64,000 nucleotides of DNA from NCBI GenBank assembly GCA_013398015.1, contig VZRR01010259.1, positions 124,001 to 188,000 on the forward strand, given 5' to 3'. The position numbers and the translations under genes were made by a program. Positions 13,796 to 26,200 of the stretch are shown in pieces; positions within the stretch are counted from its first letter, which is position 1; every line of letters begins with the position of its first letter. The notes under the pieces are model-generated. The model did no database searches, had not been told where the DNA came from, and saw nothing but the letters and a program-made list of their open reading frames with translations. The stretch is from Oreocharis arfaki. Taxonomy: Eukaryota > Chordata > Aves > Passeriformes > Paramythiidae.

Positions 13796-13915
13796 GATGA
13801 TAGAGATTGGTATGAAGAGGTGAAGCAGTTGCCCGAGCTCACACAGTGTGTTGGTGGCAGACCTGGCAGGACTTTATCTGATTCCCAGGCCAAATCCAGT
13901 GCCTTGGGCCAATGC
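13796..13915 (-). repeat. Probable MIR-family SINE remnant
   Basis: The segment GTGAAGCAGTTGCCCGAGCT followed by CACACAG, then TTGGTGGCAGACCTGG and later GATTCCCAGGCC, reproduces in order the reverse-orientation MIR core ('gaggttaagtgacttgcccaaggtcacacag', 'tggcagagctggg', 'cccaggc'). The order and spacing of several matching blocks make chance unlikely. The 96-codon open frame across it (13628-13918, +) is therefore a repeat-derived shadow. MIR activity predates birds, so this copy should sit at an orthologous site in many amniotes. Confidence 0.6.
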
Positions 13916-16900
13916 TGACCATTCTCTTCATCTCATGTTTATTACTGACAGCTATTGAATAAGAACCGATGCTTCTTTGTTTCTGCTGTGTATTGCTGAC
14001 CCCGTTAAGGACAGGTTTTTTTGTCCTGATTCTCCAGCACATACATCTCACAATTCAGAGTAGAGAAACAAGGAGTGGTGAACTGTGGCCAGCACATCTC
14101 TGCAGTGCAGGAAGCAATTGGTATGTTTCACAAGTAGCCTCTCTCCCCATTATTTTCACTTCTGGGGCTTTGCTTGTGTGTGCCAGGACCAAGCCAGTGG
14201 GCTGCTATCCCATGGAAGTCTCTTCTGCTTGCCTGGGACAGAGTTGCAGTGGGCAGTACATCATTAGACCTTCCAAATTGCTTGGCTTTTTCTGTTGATT
14301 AAATTTAGTTGGTGATCAACCATTGTAGAAGGGGGGTGAGCTGGCAGTCATTGCATGCTGACCTGCAAGCAAGGTTGAAAGTGTTTGCAAGCAGTCCAAA
14401 TTCACACACGAAGTACGTATCTCTTGGTTCCCTGGATTATCTGTTCACAGATGGGTCTTGCCCTTGGTTTGTGACAGACAGCCTGGTGTCATCTGCTCAT
14501 AGGGACCTCAGACAGTGCCAAATAGCATGTCTAGGGGAAAGAGAGGGCATCTGTGTTGGATTAGCATGGTGGAACGTGTCCCAAACATGATGCCGATAGC
14601 TCAGGTGAACAGAGGATTCAGTGCTTGATCCAGCTGAGCAAGCTTCTCACTGGTATTTCTGAGGTTGGTAGGGAGAATAGTGGCTTTTGCTGGCTATATT
14701 GAAAAAGGTTCAGGATGGAAGAACTGGTTCTTCAGTGTCTCTGATAGCAAGACAGATAAAACCCAGGAAAACATGTGGTTGTGTAGAGGTGCACATGGGG
14801 TGAGTGCTGGGAGGAAATTCTTATTTTACATTTTCTGCTGAGGAAACAATCCTTGCTCTGAGAGTCTTGCCCTCCACTTGATGGTATTTTTCTTCCCTGG
14901 TGATGAACAGACGTCATCAGAAAGTCTCTTGTTGTTCCAGATTCCGTTTATCACGTACTTGAACAAAGACTTGACAAGGGTTTTTTTTTCAGGTATTAAT
15001 TATAGTTGACTGCATGGCTAATCCATCATCCTCTTTAGATGGAGTCACTGGGTGTTGACTGATGTAACTGCAAATGTGATCAATCTGCCATAGGTGAAGA
15101 TGTAGCAGCTCTTTGTCAGAGCCATTTCAGTTTCACCCAGCAGTATATGGAAGAAAGGCTAATTGTATAATGACAAAAGACAACATTTGGAAGGAGATGA
15201 AAGATTCTGACATTACAGTTCTGTGATATTTCAGTTCCAAAGTGAGAAGGGAAAAACTTCATGGCCACAACTCATTTTATCAGGTGTTTCTGGGCGTGAT
15301 CACTCCTTCTGAGTCCTGGGATATTTTATCTTTTGTCATCCATAGCATACGGATGCTGAAGTACAAAGAAGCTCAGAAAGCACCTGTGGCTTTCATAGCC
15401 CTCTGAAATAAGACTACAGGAGCCTTAGCCAAGATCCCAGCAGATGAGCTGAGGACAGAGCTGATCTTGCCCCATCTGAGGAAATCAGTGCCTGCTGAAG
15501 TCCACTTTTGGGTTTATCTTTAAACATTCCAAGTCCAAGCTCACATCTTCTGAAATTTTACGTCCTGTTAAAGTTTGCAGTGATTCATTTGGAGTACATT
15601 TTATTGAGCAACCTCTTGGGTTTGTTTTGAAAGCAAGTGGCTTTGAATCTGTCTTGAGTAGTCTGGATCATTTATCTTGCCCTTTTCTGCATCTTCGTGT
15701 GGTAACAGGGAAGTTGTTTAAGCAAACAAGTATCATTCAGAGTATGGATTTCCCCTGAATGTGGAATTTCATAAAATGGGAGCATGAAGTATGACATCTC
15801 AGAAAAGGTTGTTGATCCACGTTGCACTTGTTTCCATAGCTGGGATTTGAGGAAGACCTCCTCCCCGAGCATGCTCCTTCTTTGTGCAGCTCTGCATTCA
15901 CTTGTGGGAGACATGTTGCCTGTCACTTCCTGCTTCCATCTTGAGGCACAAACACCCATCTCTCCCCAAAGATGTGTATTCACAAGTTACTGCATTGTCA
16001 ACCTTACACCTGCCAGCACTGCTAAACTTTGCCCTCTGAAGGAAGCATATTTCTGTTTTGGATCTCATCTGATAGCTAATGTCTTGCATTTCTGCTGATT
16101 AGTTACCAGCCAAGCTGCCACAGTCCATTGCCCATCTGTGATGGGCTGCCATTAAATTTGTGGTCACTTGAAAGCTAAGCAAGAGGCAGAGAGAAAGTAG
16201 CCTCAAGAGTTCATTGGACTTGAGTGGTGTGAGGGATTTGAGACATCTGGAAGAAAGCAGCCATGCAAAATCATTGTGGAGGGGTTTTTGTTGGTAGTTC
16301 CTTTAACTGGACTTGAAAAACTTGTTTCTGTCACAGAAATACAAACTAACCAAGCAGTCACTCTTGGGGTTTTTTTTGTAAAAAACCAGCCTAGCCTGAA
16401 TACAACAAAATTTAATTTGTGCCTTCCTTGACAGTTAAACTAAACCTGCCCTGTCATGGGTTTGATCTGTCTGATCCTGCAGAACTGGGGGGCTGCAGAG
16501 CTGTCGCTTATTGGGTGTCTCATGGCAATGCTGAAAAATTCACAGTCCCATGAGTCAGCAGGAGGTTTTGCATTAACTTTAGGGTTGTAGTTTCACCTCA
16601 ATTTCAGGGTCTCTGTTTTAATCTCAAGAGTATCCTTGCCTTTCTGAGGAACAAACCCCTTGATCCACCTAGCACTTTATTTCTGATTAGCATGTTAGAG
16701 TGGAACCTGACCCACAATACTGGGAAATAAAATGCTTAAATAGCTAAAATGGGATTTGAAAAAATGCAATTTATTAAATGATTTCTTGGTCATTGATGTG
16801 TTTAGCAGGTATAGAAGACAAAATGAACTAAAACAGGCTTTGGCATTTCAGAAAGTGAGTCATTTTTTCTGTTGCATCATGTATAAACTTTTCCCTTCTC

Positions 16901-18736
16901 ATGTATGTATGGTTGAAATTACTTTGAGGTTTTGAATTCTCACTTCAGCTCTCTGTTTTTTATTATTTTCAAACATTACTGAAAGTGAATGCTGTGCTCG
17001 CATTGCTTTGCTGTTTAGTTGGGGGTTTTTTTTTAGTAAGACAGTGGGCAACTTATAGGTGGTTAAATGAGCTGGGGAGTTACTGGTTTCTCATGTTTAG
17101 GTAGGAGTGAAAGCTTGATGTGTTGATGGATCCATAACATTGTTCCAGGGGGAGCTGCTGACAAATACCCTTTACACAGGGGGCCAACCTTGAAATGCTT
17201 TTGCAGTGTGGTCATCTCTTTTCTGATTCTCAAGCATTTATAGAGGTTCCTTGAAATCAGTTTAAAGACAATGAACATGGTGCTGTTGCAACCAGCTGAG
17301 ATAGCAAACAGGTGTGTCTTTCCTTAAAAGGGTGCAAGAGAGTGTTGAATTCTCTGAGGTTCTCCATGCTGGAGGAGTGCTATTGCTCAGAATCCCGGGA
17401 GTTTTAAGATAAAGACTGGAGCAGACAATGAGCACGGGGAGGTGCCAGACAGAAATATGGTATCTAAATGGAGTTTCCACAGGCCAGGCCCAGCACAGAA
17501 GCCAGTTGGTCTCCACATGCCAGGGCCGACAAGATGTTGTACATTTTTGTTGGGATGAAGAAATCCAGCAGACAGAGGTGTGTCAAACCTGCCCTTCTGT
17601 GCCCAATTTGTAGGGAGAAATGGATACTCCTCAGGAGTGACCTGGATGACCTTCTTTCTTTAGAGTTCACAGCTGCCACCTGCTGCTGAGTTCTGCAGGG
17701 GGCAGAGGACTTGCCCCAACCCCAAGCAATTGGGCAAAGTAACATCACCTGGGCGTCATCCCTTCGGGAAAACTGTCTGTAGCTTGCTTTACAGCCAGCA
17801 CTGAGGATCTGTGGTTTTGCCACGAGTAGCCTTGGTCATAGTGTTAGCACAGCACATGGGTACAAAACACAGTTCAGAGGAGGAAGATTTCCTGCAAAGA
17901 GCTTGAATGGCCAAGAAATGGGTGCCACCACATGCTTTTCTCCCAACCCTCATTAATTTTCATTGTGAAAGAGGGAAGGTTTTGGAGAAGGGTTTTTTTG
18001 TTTGTCTGAAATAAAAAAGCCCCAAACCTTCTTTCATGTACCTGTTGCCCCAAATTTTTTTAGAACTAATGTGCAGCTGCGCGGTCTGCCTTGTCTCGTT
18101 AGAAACTGGCTTGATCTTCGGTCTTGGTGGGTTCCATGAGAGTCTAAGAGATCTATTAGAAGGTGAGGACTATGATATAGAAGGTGACTCTTTGATATAA
18201 GAGGATAGGAATCTCCCAGCTTATTGAATGTCAGCTGTGACAGTGCAGTGCCTGGCATGTGCTGTGTCAAGGCTCTGCAGTTATGGCATGCTGGAAATGT
18301 AAAGCTGGAAAGGGCTTTAGGAGATGATCCTTTCCTTTTCCTGGCAGTAGCAGGAGCTCAGCTGGTAGCAGCCCTGTGTCGTGTTTATTGCTGCTTTGTC
18401 ACTGAGCCTTTGTAGCTGCTGGGACCTGTGTAGCCAGAGCAAGTTCCTCCTGGGGTTGTCTGCATGAGTTTCACCCCCAGCCATGCAGATACAAAGCGTG
18501 GGAAAGAAGTTGCTGTTGGGCCTGTCCCTCACGTGTCCCCAGTTAGTCATTGCCTGGAATCTGAAATTCTAAAAACCTGCAGAAACCTTGCGGGGAACTC
18601 AGCTGAGTGTGCCAAGGTCCTCTGGGGTAAAGTTCAGCAGTCTGAAGGGCTCACCTGATTACAGCAAGGTCATCATGCAGGGTGACTCACATGAGATCAT
18701 CTTTGATGTCATGGAGTGTTTCTTCCCATTACATTT

Positions 18737-18866
18737 GACAGGACATTTGGTCAGAGCGTGGTGCTAACAATGTGGGTTCAACCCCCCTATGGACCGTTCA
18801 CTTAAGAGCTGGACTCAGTGATCCTTGTGGGTCTCTTCCAACCCAGAATATTCTGTGATCCTGTGA
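18737..18866 (+). mobile_element. tRNA-Ile-derived SINE with CR1 tail (TguSINE1-like)
   Basis: The head TTGGTCAGAGCGTGGTGCTAA matches the D-arm to anticodon region of tRNA-Ile(AAU). After about 9-10 missing bases it continues TGTGGGTTCAACCCC, the T-arm with a pol III B-box-like sequence, and TATGGACC, the acceptor side. The rest, CAGTGATCCTTGTGGGTC, TCTTCCAACCCAGAATATTC and TGTGATCCTGTGAC, is a CR1 LINE 3' end with its terminal octamer repeated imperfectly. This is the plan of TguSINE1, a passerine SINE mobilised by CR1 machinery. The anticodon stem deletion and scattered substitutions mark it as an old, inactive copy. No poly-A tail is expected or seen. The 5' limit is approximate. Confidence 0.85.
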
Positions 18867-19849
18867 CAACCTGCTGGCTGCAGTTGTGATGGAGTTTTAC
18901 TTGCTGGGACTGCAGAGCAATGCCAGGGTATGAGATGCCCTCTTGTGCAGTCTGGGCAGAACAGCGGGATGCTCCCATGGCTTGTGGCATCTCCATGGGT
19001 GAGTGGCATCGCTGAGCCTACCAGTGTGGGCAAAGCCTAGCAGTTTTAAGTGAGGATTTCAGCTTTAGGTTGGGTTTATGGAAAGCAGTGAGTGGTTTGG
19101 TTTACAGAAGGAAAAAAAAAATAGTCTTTTCAAAAAGCAATTTGTTTCTGCTTTCTGTGAGCAAGGCTTCCAAACAGACTTGGTCAGTTCTGCAGTACGA
19201 TCAACAGGACTGGAAAAAAATACCAAGTGAAGTAACACAGTGGCTGTGGTAAACATGAACTGGGGCCTTGGAAGTAGCTAATGGCATACCACAAAAGAGT
19301 CTCCTTTCACCCACCACGGACGGTGCCAGCAGCTAGCACTGCCAGCACTGGCGTCTAGCAGAGGAAAGCATCATTTGGCTCCTTTTTGGATTTCATTACT
19401 CTTCCTGCACTCCCTCCTGCTCACAGCAAAAGCCTTTCCAGTTGTAAAGAAGTGAATTAACTGCCTTCGTGTCAGTGATGGATGAGGCGCTTTCTCCCCC
19501 TTCAAAGAGAGGAGCTGTGCCAGTGAATGCGGGACGGCGGAGTTGAAAAGTCCAAGCGGAACAGGAGAGCCCGTGTGGTGACCCAGCTGTCAGGCAGGAC
19601 ACCCTGGGGACAGCTCCCACCGGTGCCCTGTGAGTGGGGAACAAAAACCGCTCTCGGCACGCTCGCCCGGCCTCAAGGCTCTTTTTTTTGTGTGTGTCCT
19701 GCTTTCAATGGGCTTGGGCACATCCCTGAACACACAGCAGCCGTTTGTGCGGGTTCAGGGAGCCTCAAAGGCTTTCACAGGGAGCTCCTCCAGGCTGCAC
19801 AAAGCAGGGTTACCACGCTGGTACTTGGGAGATCTCCTTTCAGGCGTCC

Positions 19850-19985
19850 ATGGCTAATCATATTAAAGGTGACCTCGTGGGCAGCGCTCTCCATTGTTGC
19901 CATATGTTTTGTCCAGTGCTTGAGTGATGTTGTGCATTGGAATGTATTCATGCGTCGCCTAATTTAATCACCAGGCTTAATCCCC
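19850..19985. promoter_or_regulatory. Candidate conserved noncoding element
   Basis: This stretch combines CpG retention (CTCGTGGGCAGCGC, CATGCGTCGCC) with AT-rich homeobox-type cores (GGCTAATCATATTAAAGG, CCTAATTTAATCACC) and an ATTGTTGCCATATG block. Such a mix without simple repeats is typical of deeply conserved vertebrate intronic enhancers. The open frame overlapping it (19527-19967, +) has no recognisable product. I cannot test conservation here, so this is a guess from composition and motif density only. Confidence 0.25.
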
Positions 19986-20086
19986 TCTCCTGTTCTACAC
20001 CCTTAGAATTTACTGGCTCCTTTCTAGCCTCCCATGCATTGTCTGGGTCTCCTTCACAAGCTAATACCGGTGCCTGGAGATATTTT

Positions 20087-20100
20087 TATTTATTTATTTA
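20087..20100. repeat. TTTA tandem run
   Basis: A TTTATTTATTTATTTA-type run about 14 bp long in intron DNA. It is a short simple repeat. It superficially resembles an AU-rich element but lies deep in an intron, so it should not reach mature mRNA. Confidence 0.8.
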
Positions 20101-20263
20101 CGTTCAGAAAGTATTTAAAAATACGATCTCAACCATAAGCCAAACAACCTCTCCAAAGGGAGAGCGAGCACAGTGGATGCTCTAGCAGGCTGATCCTTCT
20201 TCTTTGTGGTCTTTTTCTTCTAGCTTTTCCATAGAGAAATTAGGGATTAGGCTCATGGGTTTT

Positions 20264-20275
20264 AAAAAAAAAAAA
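20264..20275. repeat. Poly-A homopolymer run
   Basis: Twelve consecutive A bases after GGGTTTT. I see no tRNA- or L1-like body upstream, so this is a simple homopolymer and not a retroposon tail. Confidence 0.85.
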
Positions 20276-23200
20276 TACTACGAATGGAAAAATGACTGAG
20301 AAAGTGGTGTGTCTCCTTTTAATATTGTTGGAATAAATAAGTAATTTTAAGAACTTGACTGTCTCTGTAAAATATGGTGTTGGTTTCTGCCTTTAAAACT
20401 TACTGCTTTGGTATGGACAACAACTATTCCAGGGCTGACTGGACAAAATGAACCCAACAAAGACCCAAGTCCATCAAGCTGGGAAACTGGAAAGCCTGAT
20501 TTATGCAAGACTACTGCAGAACCCAGAGAGCTCTGCAAGGGCTGCTGTGCTCCACAGCAGACAGGCATTTCAAGGGAGCAGGGCTTTGCAGAATGTCTTT
20601 TAAGAATAATTTCTTAAGATTTTGGTAAGATTTCCCTGCTCCAGCTGATGCTGCCTTGTGGAGGGATATGTTAAAAATGGTAATTTGAGATTCAGTTGTG
20701 TTGTGACTTGCTTTAGGAGTGGATGGGAGCAGTCCTGGCAAGGGAAGGCTGTGATGAGATTTTAGGATGATACACGATCAGGTTGCTTGTATGCTGAGCT
20801 CCTAGGGGCAGGAAACCTTACACTTGCTGAGGCAGATTGTTGAATAAACAACCTCATGCTTTGGTTCAGCTCTTAGATTCTCCTGCTCCACACACAGCAT
20901 GCTAGTACCCTCAGCTCTAAACAGGGATATATTCTGGATGTCTTTGAAACCCTAAACGTAGATTGTACCTGAATTACAGCTTTGAGTTTCCCTCTGTGTG
21001 TGGGCGTGCACATGCACACATGAGATCCCTGCAGCCAACTTCTCACACGTGAGCTTGCTGATCTTCTCGGACTGTGTGCTATGTTTTGGTTTGATGGGAG
21101 AAAGGAGGGATGACGTAAAAGATTGAAGATTTGTGGCTGGTTTTAAAAATAGTTTTAAAATATTATGTATCTTCATTTTAAAGAAATGCAATACTGCTTG
21201 GAAACCACAGCTACTGAACATAAACCATGTTGAGCCCCTTACATATGTTTAGTCACAGTGCGGAGCAGAGGGCTGTAACAGCCTGCTGTGCATTAGCGCT
21301 GGAAGAAGATTCCCTGATCCTACCCCCCACACTCCAACCCAGGGATCCACAGCAGCATCACAGGCTCTGACATCAATCTGGCCCTACAAAAATGCTATAG
21401 AATTTACACCTTTTCAGTATGAACCATGCCAGAGCCCTTTCTGAAGTGCCTACATGCAGAAATTGCTTCTCCGCTGAAACGCAGCCGTGTTGGAGGCAGA
21501 GGATAGCAGGCCATGGGTTAGCTGGAGGGCAGGGTGCCTGTCCCGCTGCCAGGGTGCCTGCGCTCGCTGGGCCAAATCTCCTGGCCACTGTCCACTCCTG
21601 CTTCCTTCTTTTCCTGTGGCAGAGGAGCCTGGAGTCACTAGGAAAATGTGAGCGGGACCAGGTTGCTGCCAGAAGAATTCAGCTGCGCCACAACCAGTCT
21701 CTTCCCAGGGTAGCCTGGCAGTTGTGCTAACAGCAGCAGCTTTTGCTGTCCATAGGAATGGTCAGGGATGTCCTTAGAAAGCTTTGGGTCTCCTTCTCAT
21801 GCCCTGAGCAACTGTGCTTGGACATGCCACGGAATTTTGGGGAAGTCAGGGAAAAGAGGTCATGGCACACGGCTGACCTGTGCCCAGGGAGGAGGGAGCC
21901 AGCACTGCCATGGTGGGATGTGAAGTGGTGTTTTATGGCATGCAGCATTAGGAGAAGATGCTCTGCAGCAGGCGGTGGGCTGAGTGTGTACAGCAGGAGA
22001 TGTTTTCCCATCCCCATGCTGTAACAGTGTCAGGGGAAAAGGTTTGGCCAAGGACACGGCGCAGCTGCCTGCAGTCCTGGCAGGTTGTAACATACTGCAA
22101 GAAAGTTCCGGTTGTCCCCAGAGACTAAGCAAAGCTTGAGTCAGCAGCACTAGGCCTGGACTTCAGGACTGCCAGGTATTTCACAGCAGCACCCCAAGGG
22201 ATGGGGGAGAATGGCATGTCTGTCAAACTGAGTTCAACGTGGTGTGATCAGGGTATTCTGTTCTTCATAGTCCCAGTTTAATGCAGATATAACTAAACCT
22301 AGAAATACTGTTGTCATCTCTCTTGTTACCTGGCAGAGCTCTTATCGTATCAGCACAGGGGCTGTTCATATTTTAATGGGTTTATCTCTTGTACAGAGGG
22401 TATTACAAGCTTTCATCTGTCTTCCAGTGCGACTCAACGGAAATCCCTCCAGGCATGAGGCAGTACCTGGGTGCTGAATTAATCTGGGCTCCTGGATTCT
22501 CACAGCTCCATTAGTGACTTAGCAGGGGAAGCAGTTTGCATTAACAAACTTAAGAAAATAGGATTTGCTGTGTTTGATCTGCCCTCGGTTCCTTGTATCC
22601 TCCCAACAGCAATGACAAAGACTGGGCACATAATGGGAAGGCACAAAATAGTCATAGGGAAGACACAAAATAGGCCAATTTGTAAAACATGTATCAGCGT
22701 CCTCCAGGGCTTGTGGGGTGAGGGAAAGTTGTGCTATAGTCAGGTGGAGTAAAAGCCACCAAACCTTTCTTCCTCCTGCCACATTCCCAGACATATCTGC
22801 ACCCATGGCGCTTACCTTGCCTTTTCCTATGACTTGAGCCGTTTGAAGGCAGCACAGTGTCACATCCTCCTCAAGGTCACCACTGCCATCTGCTCTGTTG
22901 CTGGTCTGAGGCTGGGGCAGCTCTTTGGAGGCCGTGTGGTGCTTTGGAAGGGCTGTTTGTCCCCTTGCTTTTCATCCAGTGTTGCTGATGTGCTTGATCT
23001 GTTTTCCCTAAAGAAACTGCCTGTGGGGCACCACCGTGTTTCCCTTGTGGTGCTGTGTGCCTTAGCAGAGCCGTGCATCCATCAGGGGCTGGATCTGACC
23101 TCTCTTCAGGAGCTGCTGACTCCTGCAACGCTGTTCTCTACTGACCATGGGCTCTCACAAAATAGCGGGGCCAAGCATGAAATTAAACTTCAGGCTGCTT

Positions 23201-26200
23201 AAACCTGCAGTCAGTAAGTTAAGACCTGTTTTCAGGCATGGCTGTCAGATGTCTGAAATAATAGCAATTTGGGATAATAACCAGTTACCTTATTGTATCC
23301 TCTAATAACAGCATACCAAGTAGTGCATTTAGAGAGGGTTTCTTCCTGGTTGTGTCACTTTGCCTCTAAAGCAAATGTGGAACACACCAATTGCTTTTCT
23401 TTCAAGCTCTCAGCTACCATTTTGGGACAGAAATGCCTTAGGGATCCCTTTCTCATCAGGCTTTGTTGTTATCTGTCAGGTCAAGGTGGCATACATACAG
23501 ACTTCATAGCACCCAACCTATGACAAAGCTGGTGTTGGTCCCACAGACCCCTCAGGTCCTGGCTGTGACTGACCGATGGGCAGTAGGTGCCATGGCTGCT
23601 CAAAAATGCCCTTTCTTTGGCTGCTGGCATTGGTCAGCTTGGGGGGCAATTTTATGTTAGCTGTACCCCCAAAGTTCCTCTCCTTGTTAATGGTGAGAAA
23701 TATTTCCTTTTTCCTTTTTTTCATGTGGTTACTCTAACTCACTTGGTTGGGCTATTTGCTCCAGGATTTTCAGAGCAGTGGATTTATTTGCTGCTCTGCC
23801 AGCCCCTGGTGGATGAGCCAGGGATTCTGAGGTCCAGGACCTGTGTCAGTCCTGGATGTCAGTGGGTGCTGCTGGTGTCATTTTCTCCTTCTCCATGCTC
23901 TGCACCAACTGCAGGTGCTTGTGGGCTTTGGAACTCAGCAGACCATGGTCTTGCCTATTCCTGTTCACACCAGTTAGAGGTCCCTGAGCTGCTCCCTGGC
24001 CTGTGGCTGTTGGCCTCTGCTCTCTCCTAGGGAATTTTAACCCTCTCATAAGTACATGAGGTCTGAGTGCTGCCCTCTAGCCACCAACTTCTTCATGGAC
24101 AGGGAAACTTCACTTGCCTTTAACTCTTAATTGTTTGAGAAGAGGCAGTCTTACCTCCCCAGGAGTCTCTGGGGTTGTTTCAAATTCCTCATTGCAGTCT
24201 ACCTTCTTGCTAGAGTCTTGATCATCCTCCTCTCCCAAATTCCTGCTTTCCCAAGTGAATTTCCATATCTCTCAGGTAAAGAAGAGACCATTGGGGCAGG
24301 GCTCCTCTGTTAATTGTTTCCTGCTAAGCTTGTAGTCATCATCAGTTTTCAAAATGCAAGAATGTTCTGAAGCCCAAAATCTCTTGTCTCTATTGAGGCT
24401 GGCAAAGACCAGCTTGTGAGGGTTTTGTTACTGCACAGGGTGAAATGAGTGAAACTGTCTTTTGTCAGAGCGTGGATGGGACTGGGAGACACACAAGAGC
24501 TGGGAGTGCTTTAAAGGGAGTCTGGGAGACAAGCTCTGAGTAACAGAAAATGAAACAGCCAAGCAGTGAAACTTGGCATGTGTCTTGTTAGTGTCACAGT
24601 TTTTTATGTGGCATTTCCTAGGGATGTGTTGCTTCTGTTTTCAAGTTGGTGTATGTGTAGAAACTACTTGTAGCTTCATTGACAGTTCCCTAGTGGTCTA
24701 GGGCATGTGGTGCAGTGTCACAATTTGTTCGCTTCTGAAGAAGGTATTTTTAATCCACAAATTTAAACTCTTTGCAATTGTATAATCTGTATTTTAGTTT
24801 TGTGGTTTCCTAATCGTGCATCTAGAGAATGAGCTCATCCAGTTTATGAAATGAACGGAAGTATTCAGCTCTTCTTTCTAAATAAATCTGGATCCGTTTC
24901 TTTGTGGATTGCGTCCGAAACCTCCAATGCAGGCAAGTGTGAATGCTTAAAAATAAACTCATTTACAGTTTATATTTTTGCCAAGTGGTGAAAGTTGTCT
25001 CGTGCCCTGTCTTTCCAGAAAGGCTCTTCAGCTTTGACTTGCAGCTGTGAAATAAAAGCCAAAGGTGTGATGCCAGCTTGCCATTTTGGTGACAGCATCT
25101 GCCTGTCTTTGCAAAGGATCCAACCATACTTCTTCCTGGTTTTGCTGTGCTGCCCGACCACCCATTGCAGAGGTTTTGGAGGCCACCAGCCATCAACTGG
25201 GCAGCCCTCCTATGTGCCAGGGAATATGTGCTGGTGACTTCCCTGTGACAGGGAGACCCCCTCACTGCATCCCAGGGCTGATGTTTCGAGAGCAAGAGCT
25301 GTTGCAGCCTGTGGGATAATTTAGTAATAGCTTATTGTGGCTTTGGGTCCTGGGCTGGGAGCCTTTGGGTTTCCAGATTAATTTAAGGGAGAAGAGCTGT
25401 CTTCTCTCTTCCATCTTCCATGTCAGGAATTCACTGGCTCTTCCCATGTTTTATGCAGCTGTATAATGCAGGCAGCAGCTAAGTAGATGATAGGATTTTG
25501 GAATAAAAGTAAGCAGAGGAATTCAGACCAGAGTAATACCCCAGATGAGTTTCAGCTCTTTCTCCTAGGCTGGATTGGGGTTTGATTTGACATTGTCGTT
25601 AGCCACATGCATGGATCTTGTAGCCTGTTAACAGAGACAGTTTGGTGGTTAATGTGCTGTAGGCAAGGGGAAGCAGGGACAGCTTCAGGAGCCTCCTAGA
25701 GAATTGAAACCTTCACCTGGAAATTATGCTCTTAGTGATGGGGAGAAGGAGCTCCACTGAAGAGGCAATAGGTGTGATTGTACCAGTTTAGGACCAGTTC
25801 ATGGCTTCCAACCAGTAGCAACAGCAGTCCCATAATCAGGTGCTGAGATTGGCCAAACATTTACTGTCTACAAAGCCAAAAGGAAAGGACTGCTCCAACC
25901 CAGTGTGAGAGGCAACTCAATGAGCTGGTAGCAAGTTTCCTTGTCTTTCCTCTTTTTTCCGCTGTAGGACTTTTGGTTTGTCCTTTATTACCCCCATCCT
26001 GTCCTTACCGCGTGTTCTTCATCCACTACCCAGGGTCTTTCTCCAGCAATTTTGAGCTGCAGCACAAATAGAAAAGCTCATGGAAGAAGTGCTTTGGTCT
26101 CCAGAGCAGTTTCTTTAAGTGAAAACACAGCTGTGAGGTTTGCAGCCTGTGCTTCTGTAAGGGCTCATCCAGCCAGCACAGCCAGCACTGCTGCAGTCCT

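Noticed and set aside
15345..15420. MIR-like hint (GATGCTGAAGTACAAAGAAG and following)
   Set aside because: Only one block resembles the MIR core, and the expected 'cttgcccaaggtcacacag' part is not readable.
18290..18350. CR1-like wording (GGAAAGGGCTTTAGGAGATG)
   Set aside because: It resembles the 'ggaaaggaccttaaagatc' phrase of CR1 in reverse orientation, but the flanking CR1 text does not follow.
18737..18790. Functional tRNA-Ile gene
   Set aside because: The anticodon stem region is deleted and the head is fused to a CR1 tail, so it cannot fold as a tRNA and is a SINE.
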